Source: Streptomyces sp. 2114.4
GTDB lineage: Bacteria; Actinomycetota; Actinomycetes; Streptomycetales; Streptomycetaceae
DNA: 64,000 bases
NCBI RefSeq assembly: GCF_900187385.1
Contig: NZ_FYEY01000001.1
Span: 1 to 64,000 of the forward strand
Direction of reading: 5' to 3'
Below the pieces are notes generated by a model, which was not told the origin of the DNA, did not search any database, and saw only the letters and a program-made list of their open reading frames with translations. This document shows positions 8,549 to 17,870 of the stretch, one piece after another. How positions within the stretch are numbered: the first letter of the stretch is position 1; each line of letters starts with the position of its first letter. The translations under genes and the position numbers were made by a program.

Positions 8549-9658
8549 TCAGCGTCGCGAGGGTCGGGCGCGGCTGGACGGCGCTTCGTACTGCTCGGCT
8601 TCCTGCCGCTCGCGCCAGTCCCACTCCACACGGCCGACCGGGGCTTGGCGGCGGGCTGCGGGCGGCTGGGGCGGACGCAGCTTGGCCGTCTCCGCCACGC
8701 GCAGCAGGGGCGTACGGTCACCTGGCGCGGCGAGCAGCTCCTGGTCCTCGCCGGAGACAAGCCGGGTGAAGCAGACAGCGGCCCGCAGGAAGACGCTGGC
8801 CCAGGGTGGTACGGGGTGGGCGGCGCAGCCGTCGGTGTAGCGGGCGCGGTCGTGCAGGGCGAGCGTGGCCACGGTGTCGTCGTAGTCGCGGGGGCGTGCG
8901 GTGGCGAGTTGCTGGAGGGAGGCGCCGGTGAACAGTGCGGCGGCGATGGCCGCGGCCAGGCGGGGATGTGCGGTCGCTGCGTGGAGGCGGTGGGCGACTC
9001 GCTGGGCGGTGGGCGCGGTGAGAGGCACGGGCGGTGGGCGGTGCCGCCAGGCGATCGAGGGCGGGGTGCACGGGTCGGTGCAGGGGCGGGGGCTGTCGTA
9101 GGAGATGAGGCGTTCCAGTGCGGGCAGAGTGAGCCACCGGCTGGCCGGCCCGGCGGGCTCGTCTGCGAGTGGAAGTTCGGTGACTGGTGTGCCGTAGTAG
9201 TGGCGGCGGGCAGCCTCGAAGTCGGCGGTGACGGAGTAGTCGGCCGTCCGCAGGGCCTGGTGCAGAGCGGCGGGAAGATGTGGGCGGTGACAGACCAGGG
9301 TCAGGTGGATACCGGTGAGGGTCTGTAGCTGGAGGAGGCGCATCGTGCGGTGAGTGGTGAGGCGGTGGGCGCGCAGGATGGTCAGCCGGGTGACAGGAAG
9401 GGCAGTGATCCAGGCTGTGGCGGCTTCCCATGCGGGCTGACAACCGCCTGGGAAGCGGCCTGGAAGCAGGGGTGGCTTGCCCAGGGCGGCGAGAAGGTCG
9501 TGGGCGAGGCCGGTTTCACTGGTGGTGCCCGGGCCGGGGTGCAGGGTGATCCGGCCGGACGGCGGATGGTGGGCGGCCAGGGCGGTGTGGGTGTGGAGCG
9601 CGTCGTCATGGCGGTCGATGACCACGGTGACAGGCGACGGTGGCGCGGCGAGCGGCAT
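8549..9658 (-). CDS. third protein of a Mu/TniA-like transposition operon
   Basis: About 369 residues, not recognised. It follows the ATPase gene by 13 bp on the same strand, so it is probably a transposon accessory protein. It is rich in His, Pro and Ala. The first 130 residues look alpha/beta (PVTRLTILRAHRL, GIHLTLVCHRPHL), reminiscent of an inactive NTPase or DNA-binding adaptor, and the C-terminus is basic (RARPSRR). No Walker motif or zinc cluster was seen, so it is not an obvious TniQ. No Shine-Dalgarno is evident at the ATG, which suggests coupling to the upstream stop. It ends 31 bp from the end of tpg. Confidence 0.6.
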   Translation of the reverse strand: MPLAAPPSPVTVVIDRHDDALHTHTALAAHHPPSGRITLHPGPGTTSETGLAHDLLAALGKPPLLPGRFPGGCQPAWEAATAWITALPVTRLTILRAHRLTTHRTMRLLQLQTLTGIHLTLVCHRPHLPAALHQALRTADYSVTADFEAARRHYYGTPVTELPLADEPAGPASRWLTLPALERLISYDSPRPCTDPCTPPSIAWRHRPPPVPLTAPTAQRVAHRLHAATAHPRLAAAIAAALFTGASLQQLATARPRDYDDTVATLALHDRARYTDGCAAHPVPPWASVFLRAAVCFTRLVSGEDQELLAAPGDRTPLLRVAETAKLRPPQPPAARRQAPVGRVEWDWRERQEAEQYEAPSSRARPSRR

Positions 9659-9671
9659 GGCGGTGTGGTGG

Positions 9672-10415
9672 TCAGGCGAGGCGGCTGAAGGCCCAGCGCA
9701 GCAGTTCCTGGTCGACGCGGGGGCGGCCGGTGCGGGTTAGGGCGGTGCGGGTGTGGGCGGTCAGCTGGGCCCAGGCGCGGAAGTTGCCGTGTGCGGCGTG
9801 GCTGTCGGCGAAGGTGATGTCCTCGGGGTCGGCGTCGGCCCAGAGCGGGTGGAACAGCGGGATGACGTCGAGGACCTCGCTGGGGGTGAGGCGGGTGAAG
9901 TGCTGCCAGATGAAGATGCGGGAGGAGAGCATCGGTTCGCGGCGCAGCACGGTGTGGCAGCCCTCACCGCCGACGAAGATGATCGCGAGCTGGGTGGAAG
10001 GCTCGTCCCACAGGTAGCGGAAGTACTCGAACGCCTCCCCGTTGAGCCACTGGGCCTCGTCGACCAGGAAGGTGCGGGGGCGTTCAGCCAGAGCGGTTTT
10101 CAGCAGACGGTCGAACTCGCTGGGGTGGCGCGGTGGTTCCCCGGCCAGGTCGAGCGCGGTGAACAGTTCGTAGCGCACCGCTCGGGCGGTGGGACGGGCC
10201 CGGAAGGTGACCCGGCGGACGTCCTCGCCGGGTTCGAGTTCGCGCAGGCAGGTGTTGACGGCGAGGGTCTTGCCGAAGCCGGCGCCGCCGTGGATACACA
10301 TCATGGCGCGGGCAGCGACCGTGTCGCCGATGTTCTCGCGGGCGGTGAGCAGGGCGCGAGTGGTGACCACGGATGCATCGGACAGGTCGACGTACTGGTA
10401 GGTGGCCGCGGTCAC
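9672..10415 (-). CDS. MuB/TniB-like AAA+ ATPase of a transposon
   Basis: About 247 residues, a normal length for the family. Walker A GGAGFGKT is near residue 43 and Walker B TFLVDEAQ near 115; an arginine-rich sensor region and the conserved ending HGNFRAWAQLT follow. Proteins of this kind select target DNA and stimulate the DDE transposase. The GTG start overlaps the stop of the transposase as GTGA. The paralogue inside 12138-13416 carries the same HGNFRTWAKLT ending, showing that two related ATPase genes exist in this operon. Confidence 0.85.
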   Translation of the reverse strand: MTAATYQYVDLSDASVVTTRALLTARENIGDTVAARAMMCIHGGAGFGKTLAVNTCLRELEPGEDVRRVTFRARPTARAVRYELFTALDLAGEPPRHPSEFDRLLKTALAERPRTFLVDEAQWLNGEAFEYFRYLWDEPSTQLAIIFVGGEGCHTVLRREPMLSSRIFIWQHFTRLTPSEVLDVIPLFHPLWADADPEDITFADSHAAHGNFRAWAQLTAHTRTALTRTGRPRVDQELLRWAFSRLA

Positions 10416-12141
10416 GAGGCGTCTCCGTCTTCGTCGGTGGTGGAAGGCGCGGCCCGCCCGGCCGGGCCGTCGGGGACCGCAGAGGCTGACTCACGGTCGG
10501 ACGGGCGCGGGGCGGGCAGGCCCGGCGTGGTCAGCAAGGCCAGGGAAGCAGGGGTGCGCCAGTCGGCCGGCGGCGCGGCTGGCGGGATGAGGTCCGGCAG
10601 CGCAAGGTCCGACAGGTCAGTGTCAGTGGCCTGGGCGAGTTCGGTCCCGGCCTGGGCGGTGGTCAGTGCGCCGAGCCGCTGTGGGGCTTCGGCCTGGGTG
10701 GCGGCGGCGTAGCGCTCGCGTTGGGAAGCTTCGAGGTCCTTCTTCAGGCGGCGGGCACGGGCCGCCCGCGTCTTCCGTACGGCGCTGACCTGTTCCTCGG
10801 TGGCCTGGTCGGCCAGGTCCGCAGGACCGAGGTAGCGGCCGGTGGCGGCGTGGTAGACCTCGATACGGTGGTCGTGGTGGGGCATGAAGCGGACCCGGAC
10901 CTGGATCCCGGCCAGCCCGGTCATCCACGGCCCCACGTAGTCGCGTCTGCGGAAGCGGACGCCGCGGGTGGTCAGCGTGCGGGTGCCGGCGTCTTCCAGG
11001 GTGAACGTCCACAGGTCCGCGGCCGGCACGTCCCGTAGCGGGGTGGGATCGTCCTGCCACGCCTCAAGCGGGGTCCTGCCCCGCAAGGGCGCGGGCTGGT
11101 GTTCGGTGTTCCACCACAGCGTCCAGGCGAGCAGGCGGGCGGTGAAGTCCTCGAAGCTGAGCAGTACCTCGCTCTTCGGGCGGGAGGCACGTTTGCCGGG
11201 GCGCGGCTGGCGGGCATAGCCGGGCAGCGCGGCCAGGAACATGCTCTCCACCGCCCGGTTCAGGCCCTCCACGGTGCCCTTGAGGTGAGGGGTGTAGGCG
11301 GGCAGGTCCTCCACCGTCACGTCCAGCAGATCGAACGCCGCGGTCACCGTCCGGGACAGGAAGTCCTTGCCGCGATCCACCCGTACCTTCTCGGGCAGGC
11401 CGCCGAACGGGCCGTAGGGGTTCTCACGCAGGACAGCGGAGCGCAGCGCGGCCAGCACCGACTCCCGCGACGGATGCACCGGCGTCACGGCGACACCAGT
11501 GATCGCGTTCGTCGCGCAGTCGGTGAACCAGGTAATCCACGGCCTGCGGGCCTTGCCCTCGACATCGACCAGCACCGGGGCCTGCACATGGTCGGTCTCC
11601 CACACCTGGTTGCGCCAGCCCCGCGGCCGGGCCAGGAACACATCGTGCTTACGAGCGACCCGCTCACCACCGGCAAGTCCAGCCCGCTCCCCCGGCGTCA
11701 GATCACGGCGGATCGCCCGGTGCAGCGTCGGGATCGAGGGAGGCGGATCCCCCTCGCCCCTGGTCGCGCGAGCGGTCAGCTCACGATGCACCGCTGCGAC
11801 GTTGCCCTTCCCAAAGCCAGCAGGCGGCGCACTTCGGGGGTGACGGAGAAGCGGTTTTTGCTCTGGGCTCGCGCCCCGGGCTCTGCGGCCGCTGACTCGT
11901 CACGCTCAGCAGCGGCAAGCCACCGCCACACCGTGCGCTCGGTCACTTCCAACGACTGAGCCATCAGCCGCACATGCCGCGTTGTCAGTTTCTGGTCCTG
12001 CCGCAGGGCGAGCAGCCGGCGCACCGCAGGGCCGCGCAGCGCCGACAGGGAGGAGGAAGGCAGGCTTCCCCGCACGCCCGGGCCCTCCCGGTGCACGCCG
12101 GAGCGGGAAGCGTCCTCTCCCGGCTCGGCCGCGCCGGTCAC
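10412..12141 (-). CDS. Mu/TniA-type DDE transposase, split by a frameshift
   Basis: The N-terminal part (from the GTG at 12141) holds a helix-turn-helix, SLEVTERTVWRWLA. The catalytic part (open from 11791) holds the retroviral-integrase core with a visible DDE triad: WETDH, VRVDRGKDF and KGTVEGLN, then a Mu-type C-terminal barrel and a charged tail. The two parts are in different frames and meet near 11800 in a run TTGGGAAGGGCAACG, where one added base would restore LGKGNVAAVHREL. This could be a mutation, a sequence error or, less likely, recoding. The start overlaps the stop of the preceding ATPase as GTGA. With the frame restored it would be about 575 residues. Confidence 0.75.
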
Positions 12142-13416
12142 AGCGGCCCCATGAGCCGTACGCAGGCCCGCTCCAGCATCTGGCGGTCCACCACCGCCCG
12201 GCTCTTACCGTAGGTCTCGGCGGTCAGGTGCGAGGTCAGCTTCGCCCAGGTCCGGAAATTGCCGTGTCCCGCATGCTCGTCCACCCACGCGACATCGTCC
12301 GCGGTCACGTCCTCCCACAGCGGGTGGAAGGCAGCCATCACGGTGGCCACCTCCCGCTGGCTGAGGCGCGGCACCAGCTCCCAGGTCAGCACCCGAGAGG
12401 CCAGCGCAGGTACCCGGCGCATCGCCCGTTCACTGCCCGCCCCCGCGAGCACGAGTGCCGTATCCGTGTCCGGGTGGTCCCACAGCCCGCGCAGAAACTC
12501 CAGCGCAGGCCCCGGAAGGCGCTGTGCCTCGTCCAGCACCAGCACACGAGGCTGCCGCAGCGCGTTCACCAACATCAGATCGGCCTCCCCCTGCCCCGCG
12601 CGGCAGACGCCTGCCCAGCTCCAGGGCATCCGCGAGCACCCGGCGCAGCTCGGGGACCGTCGGATGCACACCGACATGGACCCGGCGGACCCGGGCCGGG
12701 TGCGGCAGCTGCGACAGGGCGTACTGCAACGCGACAGTCTTGCCCTGGCCGGCATCGCCGTACAGGCACACCACCGCCCCGACCGCAGCCGCGTGCGCGA
12801 CCGTCCGCAACACCGACCGCACAGCGGGCGTGTGCACCACCTGCGCACCCGGCACCAGGACCGGGACCTGTGCCAGATGCTTCTGCTCCCGCAGGAAGAC
12901 TTGCCCGCCGGTGCCTTGGCCGGCCACGACGTTCAAGCCCAGCTCGCTGAGCGGATCCGGCCTGCTCGGCCCGGCCACCACGGGCTCCCGCTCGACCAGC
13001 AAAGCCCGCCCCGCCCGTCGGTCTCGGCGGATCACCCGGTGCAGTGTCGACGCCGACGGAACCGGGGCCCCGCCGCTGGCAGCGGCCAGCCGGCGCCTCA
13101 GCTCAGCGACATTCCCTCCCACCTCGCCCAGCAGCGCCCACACCTCGTCCGACACCGCATACCCCTGCCGAACCCCGGCCTCCACCTGCCCGGTCGCCTT
13201 CGCCTGCTCCAGCCAGCGCCACACCGTACGCTCCGAGACACCCACCGTCTCAGCGACCGCACGCACATGCCGCGTGGCCAGCTCCCCCGCCTGCTGCCGC
13301 TCCAGCAGACGACGCACCACCAACCCCCTGGGCAGCACAGGCCCACGGCCGACCCTTACCTCTTGATCCACCCCACGATCACACCGACCGGCCCACCTCA
13401 CCGCATAAGAACTCAC
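12138..13416 (-). pseudogene. deletion fusion of a second transposase HTH region to a second TniB-like ATPase
   Basis: The first 165 codons encode a transposase N-terminus (VGVSERTVWRWLEQAKATG, then STLHRVIRRDRRAG). Instead of the DDE core the frame runs straight into an AAA+ ATPase (Walker A GDAGQGKT). Near 12590 the ATPase shifts frame and continues in another with Walker B VLVLDEAQ and the ending HGNFRTWAKLT. So an in-frame deletion removed the catalytic core of this transposase and a small indel broke the ATPase. It lies upstream of, and overlaps by GTGA, an intact-looking paralogous set, which implies that the original transposon carried two transposase-ATPase pairs. Confidence 0.72.
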
Positions 13417-13599
13417 GAACCTGAGACAACATCAGCTGCCATGCGATAAAGCCCCACGACAGCGATCCACCCATCAACCTCTCACCCCATGACAGCGGCC
13501 TGCCCACCCGTAAACAGCCGCTGACCAGCCCCGTAACACCTACCCCTGGACCAGCACGACCGACTCTCACCACCACCGACACCAACCCGAGAGATCGCA
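13417..13599. repeat. transposon end, copy 1 (direct repeat of 25702-25879)
   Basis: Non-coding sequence upstream of the transposase HTH. It is nearly identical to 25702-25879 in its first 80 bases (GACAACATCAGCTGCCATGC, then CGATCCACCCATCAACCTCT) and less so up to a shared GAGATCGCA. Right after GAGATCGCA the sequence becomes HA-helicase coding, so the transposon terminus lies at about 13590-13599. Read inward on the minus strand the end begins TGCGATCTCT. Confidence 0.6.
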
Positions 13600-13703
13600 C
13601 CTGGGCACAGCTCTCGACCGAGCAGCAGGAACGGCTGTCCGCGCTGGGCGTACAGCCCGCCCAGGCTCCGGGTCCCGCCCAGGTGGCTTCGTTCGTTAGT
13701 TGC
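13596..13703 (+). pseudogene. HA-domain helicase remnant, left fragment
   Basis: The frame reads TWAQLSTEQQERLSALGVQ followed by a Pro/Ala-rich linker, matching TWAQLLPEQRERLATLGIK of the intact helicase at 954. The left side is cut by the Mu-like transposon and the right side by the ISL3 element. The continuation is at 15948-16215. Confidence 0.6.
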
Positions 13704-13824
13704 GGTTCTGGCTCAACTTCTGTGACGCGGCCACTCTGAGTGACAGCCAGGCTCCTTCGAGCCGTACGCGAACTCGCCCGAAAATGGACCGTGAACAGGA
13801 CGGTTGGGCTGACAGTTCGGGGCC

Positions 13825-15426
13825 GTGGAAGAGGTCGTGCTCCGGCTGAAGGAGCTGTTGTTCCCGTCCATCGCGGATGTCGCAGTGCTGTCGTTGGACG
13901 TCAACATCGAGATAGTGCGCGTTGATGCACATTGCATCGCGGACGGCGCCGTGTGCCCGGTCTGCGAAGTCTGGTCGAACCGGGTGCATGGTTCCTACCT
14001 GCGGTTTCCCGCCGATGTGCCGAGCGGTGGCCGAAGCGTTGTTCTCCAGCTGAGGGTCCGTCGGTTCATCTGTGGGAACTCGGGGTGTGCGCGCCGTACG
14101 TTCGTCGAGCAGATACCTGGCCTGACACGCCAGCACGCTCAGCGGACCGAGCGGTTGCGCTCCACCCTGGCTGCGGTCGGTCTGGCCCTCGCGGGCCGGG
14201 CCGGAGCCCGCATCGCCCGCGTTCTCGGGGTACTCGTCAGCCGCAGCACTGTGCTCCGGCTGGTCGATGCACTCCCCGACCCCGAGGTCCCCGCGCCGCG
14301 GGTGGTCGGCGTCGACGAGTACGCCACTCGCAAGGGCCGCCACTACGTCACCGTCCTCGTCGATATCGAGAGCCGCCGCCCCGTCGACCTGCTGCCGGAC
14401 CGGGAGGCGTCCAGCCTGGCGGCCTGGCTCGCCGACCGGCCAGGCGTTGAGGTCGTCTGCCGCGACCGGGCCCCGTTCTTCGCCGAGGGCGCCGCCGCTG
14501 GTGCCCCGCAGGCCATTCAGGTTGCGGACCGGTGGCACCTCTGGCACAACCTGACCGAGGCTGCCGAGCGGGCAGTCGCCCAGCACCGCCGGTGCCTTCG
14601 AGTCCTTGTTCCTGCGCCCCCCGAACCCGACCCTGAGTCAGCCCCGGAAGAAGAACCGTCCGGTTCACCGTGGCCGACCGGGCACCGGTTCGCAGACCGC
14701 ACTCGGACCCGGCACGCCGCCGTCCACGCACTTCTGGAGGCAGGACACAGCATGCGTTCGGTCCAGCGGCAACTGGGCATGGCCTGGCATACCGTCAAAC
14801 GGTTCGCCGACGCCTCGAAGCCGGAGGACCTGTTCACCGGCCAGTGGCAGAACCGGCCCTCAGTCCTCGATGAATACAAGCCGTACCTGGACGACCGCTG
14901 GAACGAGGGCTTCACCAACGCGTGGAAGCTGTGGGAGGAGATCGTGCCGCTCGGCTACAAGGGGAGCTACCAGCGCGTCCGTGCGTACCTGCACAAGAAG
15001 CGCACCTCACCACGATCTGTGACCGCCCGGCCGCCGTCGCCCCGAACAGTCTCCGGATGGATCCTCAGCCGCCCGGAAACGCTCACTGAGCCCGAACAAC
15101 TCCAGCTCAAGGCCGTCCTCATGCACTGTCCCGAGCTCGATGCCCTCACCCGGCACGTCCGCTCCTTCGCGTCCATGCTCACCGAGCGTCAGGGCGAGCG
15201 TCTCGCGGGGTGGCTCGACTCCGTCCGGCAGGACGACCTGCCCAGCCTCCACACCCTCGCCGCCGGCATCGACCGCGACCTCGACGCCGTCACCGCCGGA
15301 CTCACCCTGCCTTGGAGCTCGGGGGCGGTCGAAGGCCATGTCAACCGAATCAAGATGCTCAAGCGCCAAATGTTCGGCCGCGCCGGATTTCAACTGCTCC
15401 GCAAGCGGGTTCTCCTCGCTCCATAA
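13825..15426 (+). CDS. ISL3-family transposase
   Basis: About 533 residues, full length for the family. An N-terminal zinc-finger region (CPVCEVWSNRVH, then CGNSGCARRTFVE) is followed by a helix-turn-helix and the DDE catalytic domain: VVGVDEY, VVCRDRA and the Glu in SSGAVEGHVNRIK, then MLKRQMFGRAGFQLLRKRV, a block typical of ISL3 proteins. The GTG at 13825 is the first start that gives a complete finger region. No frameshift or stop was seen, so the protein may be active. Confidence 0.9.
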   Translation: MEEVVLRLKELLFPSIADVAVLSLDVNIEIVRVDAHCIADGAVCPVCEVWSNRVHGSYLRFPADVPSGGRSVVLQLRVRRFICGNSGCARRTFVEQIPGLTRQHAQRTERLRSTLAAVGLALAGRAGARIARVLGVLVSRSTVLRLVDALPDPEVPAPRVVGVDEYATRKGRHYVTVLVDIESRRPVDLLPDREASSLAAWLADRPGVEVVCRDRAPFFAEGAAAGAPQAIQVADRWHLWHNLTEAAERAVAQHRRCLRVLVPAPPEPDPESAPEEEPSGSPWPTGHRFADRTRTRHAAVHALLEAGHSMRSVQRQLGMAWHTVKRFADASKPEDLFTGQWQNRPSVLDEYKPYLDDRWNEGFTNAWKLWEEIVPLGYKGSYQRVRAYLHKKRTSPRSVTARPPSPRTVSGWILSRPETLTEPEQLQLKAVLMHCPELDALTRHVRSFASMLTERQGERLAGWLDSVRQDDLPSLHTLAAGIDRDLDAVTAGLTLPWSSGAVEGHVNRIKMLKRQMFGRAGFQLLRKRVLLAP

Positions 15427-15467
15427 TCCGGTCAGTACCAGGCTCGGCACGGACATACGATCGGGGT

Positions 15468-15863
15468 GTGACGATCAAGTACGAATGGCGGGGCGACTTT
15501 GATAACGCCTCCCTCAACGCCCTACACGCCGACGGCTTCGGTCACCCGGTCGCTCAGACCGACTGGCGAGAACGACTTGAGCGCCACAGCCTCGGCTGGG
15601 TCTGTGCACGGGAAGACGACTCTCTGATCGGCTTCGTCAACGTGGTCTGGGACGGCGGAGTTCATGCCTTCGTCCTGGACACGGTGGTCGCGCAGCATCG
15701 CCGGTCGAGCGGAGTCGGAGCTGCGCTCGTCGCAACTGCGGCTAAAGAAGCCCGTGCCGCGAAGTGTGAGTGGCTTCACGTCGACTTCGAGGAGCACCTG
15801 CGTCCCTTCTATTTCAATACCTGTGGCTTCAAGGAGACGGCAGCCGGACTGATCGCCCTATAG
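15468..15863 (+). CDS. GNAT family N-acetyltransferase carried inside the IS
   Basis: About 131 residues, a complete GNAT domain. The acetyl-CoA-binding block is VVAQHRRSSGVGAALVATA (the Q/RxxGxG/A motif), with strand beta-4 in HAFVLDTVV and the C-terminal FYFNTCGFKET. The start is the GTG at 15468; the wider open frame begins inside the transposase. It starts 42 bp after the transposase stop and lies inside the right inverted repeat, so it moves with the element. Substrate unknown. GNAT passengers can give resistance to aminoglycosides or other amines, but nothing here identifies the substrate. Confidence 0.85.
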   Translation: MTIKYEWRGDFDNASLNALHADGFGHPVAQTDWRERLERHSLGWVCAREDDSLIGFVNVVWDGGVHAFVLDTVVAQHRRSSGVGAALVATAAKEARAAKCEWLHVDFEEHLRPFYFNTCGFKETAAGLIAL

Positions 15864-15947
15864 CGCGGTGGGCCAAGTCCCTGGCCTGCTACACGGAATG
15901 TCAGTCGTCACGCACAGTGGTGCCACCACAGAAGTTGAGCCAGAACC

Positions 15948-16215
15948 ACTACTCGTGAATAAAGCCACCCAGGTCACGAACGGCGCCACCAAGGGCCCCA
16001 GCAAAGCCCAACAGTCTTTCCAGCGGGGCCTCACAGCCCTCACACAGTGGGTCGAACGGGAAGGCGGTCAGCCGCCGCGCAAGGCAGTGGTGGCCCTGCC
16101 CGACGGGACCGAGACCAAAGTCGGCATCTGGTACGCCAACCAGAAACAACGACGCGACAAACTCACCGAAGAGCAGCTGGAGGCGCTGCGAGCACTGGGC
16201 GTGCAGTGGGCATGA
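15948..16215 (+). pseudogene. HA-domain helicase remnant, right fragment
   Basis: Continues the fragment left of the ISL3 element: KGPSKAQQSFQRGLTALTQW, then KVGIWYANQKQRRDKLTEEQ and the end ALRALGVQWA, matching the C-terminal HA module of the 954 helicase. Only this last module remains. The region from 16216 to 16633 after it holds no gene I can support. Confidence 0.7.
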
Positions 16216-16633
16216 CGCCACCGTTGTCCGGCGATTGAGCCGGTCCGCACGAGACCCGGGCTGTCATGGCCGTGCCCGGGGCCTCGTGCGTGGGGCCGGA
16301 TGCAGCGCGGTAACACCGGTTCGGTGAGCAGGTCTGGCCTGAGCGGAAGCTGCAAGAGACTCCGCTACCCGCTCCCATGATGTGACGAATCGTCCGCAGG
16401 AACACTGCTCGGCTGCGTCGTGCGGCAACCTCACCAGTTCGTCTGTAGCGGAGAGCACTGATACCGGGGATGCGGCTTGCCGGTCTGGGGGAGGGACGGA
16501 ACTAGTTGGGTGTTTCCCCGTTCTTCGAAATCTGTGCGACTTATCCCCCGAAGACCGCCGTGGGACACACGAGATGAGTGAGCCGTCGGCGGTGATCTTT
16601 CCCCTCCAAACCTGTCGTGAACGTGGAGTGTTG

Positions 16634-16789
16634 ATGACCAACGACCGAAAGTCGCTGATCTTGCTGGTGGCATTGATGGTGTGCGGGATCGTGACGTACA
16701 TCGCGTTAATCAACCCGGCGCTGGGCATCGCCCTCGGCATTGGTATCGCGGCGGCCACCCTGGTCTGGATGATCCTCCAGAAGGACTGA
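16634..16789 (+). CDS. small two-helix membrane protein
   Basis: A 51-residue protein. The ATG at 16634 has GGAG five bases upstream; the longer frame from 16382 is low-complexity and unsupported. After MTNDRKS come two hydrophobic stretches (LILLVALMVCGIVTYIAL and GIALGIGIAAATLVWMIL) separated by INPA, so it should form a membrane hairpin. The type resembles small bacterial membrane proteins of unknown function. It is followed by a strong hairpin. Confidence 0.65.
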   Translation: MTNDRKSLILLVALMVCGIVTYIALINPALGIALGIGIAAATLVWMILQKD

Positions 16790-16807
16790 CTGGAGCGAAC
16801 CAGCAAC

Positions 16808-16881
16808 AGGCCTCCGGGCGATCATCGTTGGCTTCCCCCTACACCGGGGCGAGGAGACCAACGCCGTTCGCCCGGAGGCCT
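16808..16881 (+). terminator. large inverted repeat, likely bidirectional terminator
   Basis: Arms 16808-16821 (AGGCCTCCGGGCGA) and 16868-16881 are perfect complements over 14 bp. A second inner stem pairs CGTTGG at 16826 with CCAACG at 16858. It lies directly after the small membrane protein. Confidence 0.6.
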
Positions 16882-17014
16882 TCGTCGTAGCCCACGGCGG
16901 AGAAGAGCCCAGAGTAGGCCCCGGATTTCTTCCCGTCCCCTCCCCCGATCCCGTCGCCTGCCGCGACATCTCCCCCAACAGGGTCATCCGCTGCGAGATC
17001 GAGAGGGACAGCAC

Positions 17015-17764
17015 ATGCACGCAGGATCCGATGAGCACGGGGCGGACGACCAGTCGCCGCCGCGTCTTCGATCACGGGAGACGGGTGGCACCACGGCGCC
17101 GCCGGTCTTCCGTCCGAAGACCCCGTCGGACACCCAGGAGGTGATCTTCCCGCGCCAGCGGCCGTACCAGGATGGCTCCAGCGAGGCGGCGGCGCCGATT
17201 GGCGAGACCATTGCGGTCGATGCTGAGGAGGCCGAGACCGCGGCCAGGCGGCTTCGCGAGGAGATCAGTCAGGAGCTCTGGGACAACCAGGACGCCCTGC
17301 GCGGTCTCATCTACAACGCCGGCTATCGCGAGCCGGACCTGTCGGAGATCGTGATCGATGCGCAGGCCCGCTACTACCGGGCGCGCATGAAGCCGAACTT
17401 CGTCTTCACGGGCGGTCCGTGGCCCTTCCTCGTGCACTGCTCCGGTTACGCCCGAAAGGACTTCCACCGCCGGCAGGACAACTTGTCCGTACCGGTGGAG
17501 AAGCTGCCGGAGCCGGACGTGGAGGCTAAGGACGCGCTGGTGGACCGCGTGAACGAGCGCGAAGCGATCAAGGTGTTTCTGGAGAAGTACCTTCCCGACC
17601 CGAGTGAGCGAGAGATCTACCTGCTGACCCACGGGGAAACCATGGGGCCCGTCGAGATCGCCCGGAAGCTCGGGATCGACCGCAAGACCGTCACGGCCCG
17701 TCTGAAAAGGGCCGAGGAGCGGCTGAAGTCCCTTCCGCCGGACGAGCTCGGCACCCTGCGCTAG
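17015..17764 (+). CDS. atypical sigma-70-like factor (region 4 HTH)
   Basis: About 249 residues. The first 60 are disordered and charged. The middle (WDNQDALRGLIYNAGY to FLVHCSGYARKDFHRR) is where region 2 would lie but is diverged. The C-terminal 60 residues form a clear region-4 helix-turn-helix: DPSEREIYLLTHGETMGPVEIARKLG, then IDRKTVTARLKRAEERLK. GAGAGGGA precedes the ATG by five bases. It probably directs or modulates transcription of nearby genes; the two small genes after it are candidates for partners (inference). A structured inverted repeat follows the stop. Confidence 0.65.
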   Translation: MHAGSDEHGADDQSPPRLRSRETGGTTAPPVFRPKTPSDTQEVIFPRQRPYQDGSSEAAAPIGETIAVDAEEAETAARRLREEISQELWDNQDALRGLIYNAGYREPDLSEIVIDAQARYYRARMKPNFVFTGGPWPFLVHCSGYARKDFHRRQDNLSVPVEKLPEPDVEAKDALVDRVNEREAIKVFLEKYLPDPSEREIYLLTHGETMGPVEIARKLGIDRKTVTARLKRAEERLKSLPPDELGTLR

Positions 17765-17769
17765 GGCTC

Positions 17770-17825
17770 CTCTAGGGATCACGGGGGACGACCCTGCCCC
17801 GTGATCGCAGGAGGAGTCCCTAGAG
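17770..17825 (+). terminator. double-stem inverted repeat after the sigma-like gene
   Basis: Outer arms CTCTAGGGA (17770-17778) and TCCCTAGAG (17817-17825), inner arms GATCACGGGG (17777-17786) and CCCCGTGATC (17797-17806). It could be a terminator or an operator for the next gene, whose start is 45 bp away. Confidence 0.5.
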
Positions 17826-17870
17826 AGGTGCTCCTGCTCAATCCGTTGATTCGACAGAAGGAAGGACACT

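Larger units (their letters stand above)
13704..15947 (+). mobile_element. ISL3-family insertion sequence with a GNAT passenger gene
   Basis: A 2244-bp element with perfect 21-bp terminal inverted repeats at 13704-13724 (starting GGTTCTGGCTCAACTTC) and 15927-15947. It contains an ISL3 transposase and, between transposase and right end, a complete acetyltransferase gene. It interrupts an HA-helicase coding sequence whose two parts flank it. The eight bases outside each end (TTAGTTGC and ACTACTCG) do not match, so no target duplication was found, as could happen after recombination between copies. Confidence 0.85.

Noticed and set aside
10412..12141. Programmed frameshifting in the transposase
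   Set aside because: No classic slippery heptamer or downstream structure was seen at TTGGGAAGGGCAACG, and similar one-base indels are common in this window; mutation or sequence error is simpler.
13696..15955. Target-site duplication of the ISL3 element
   Set aside because: The flanking eight bases differ (TTAGTTGC and ACTACTCG).
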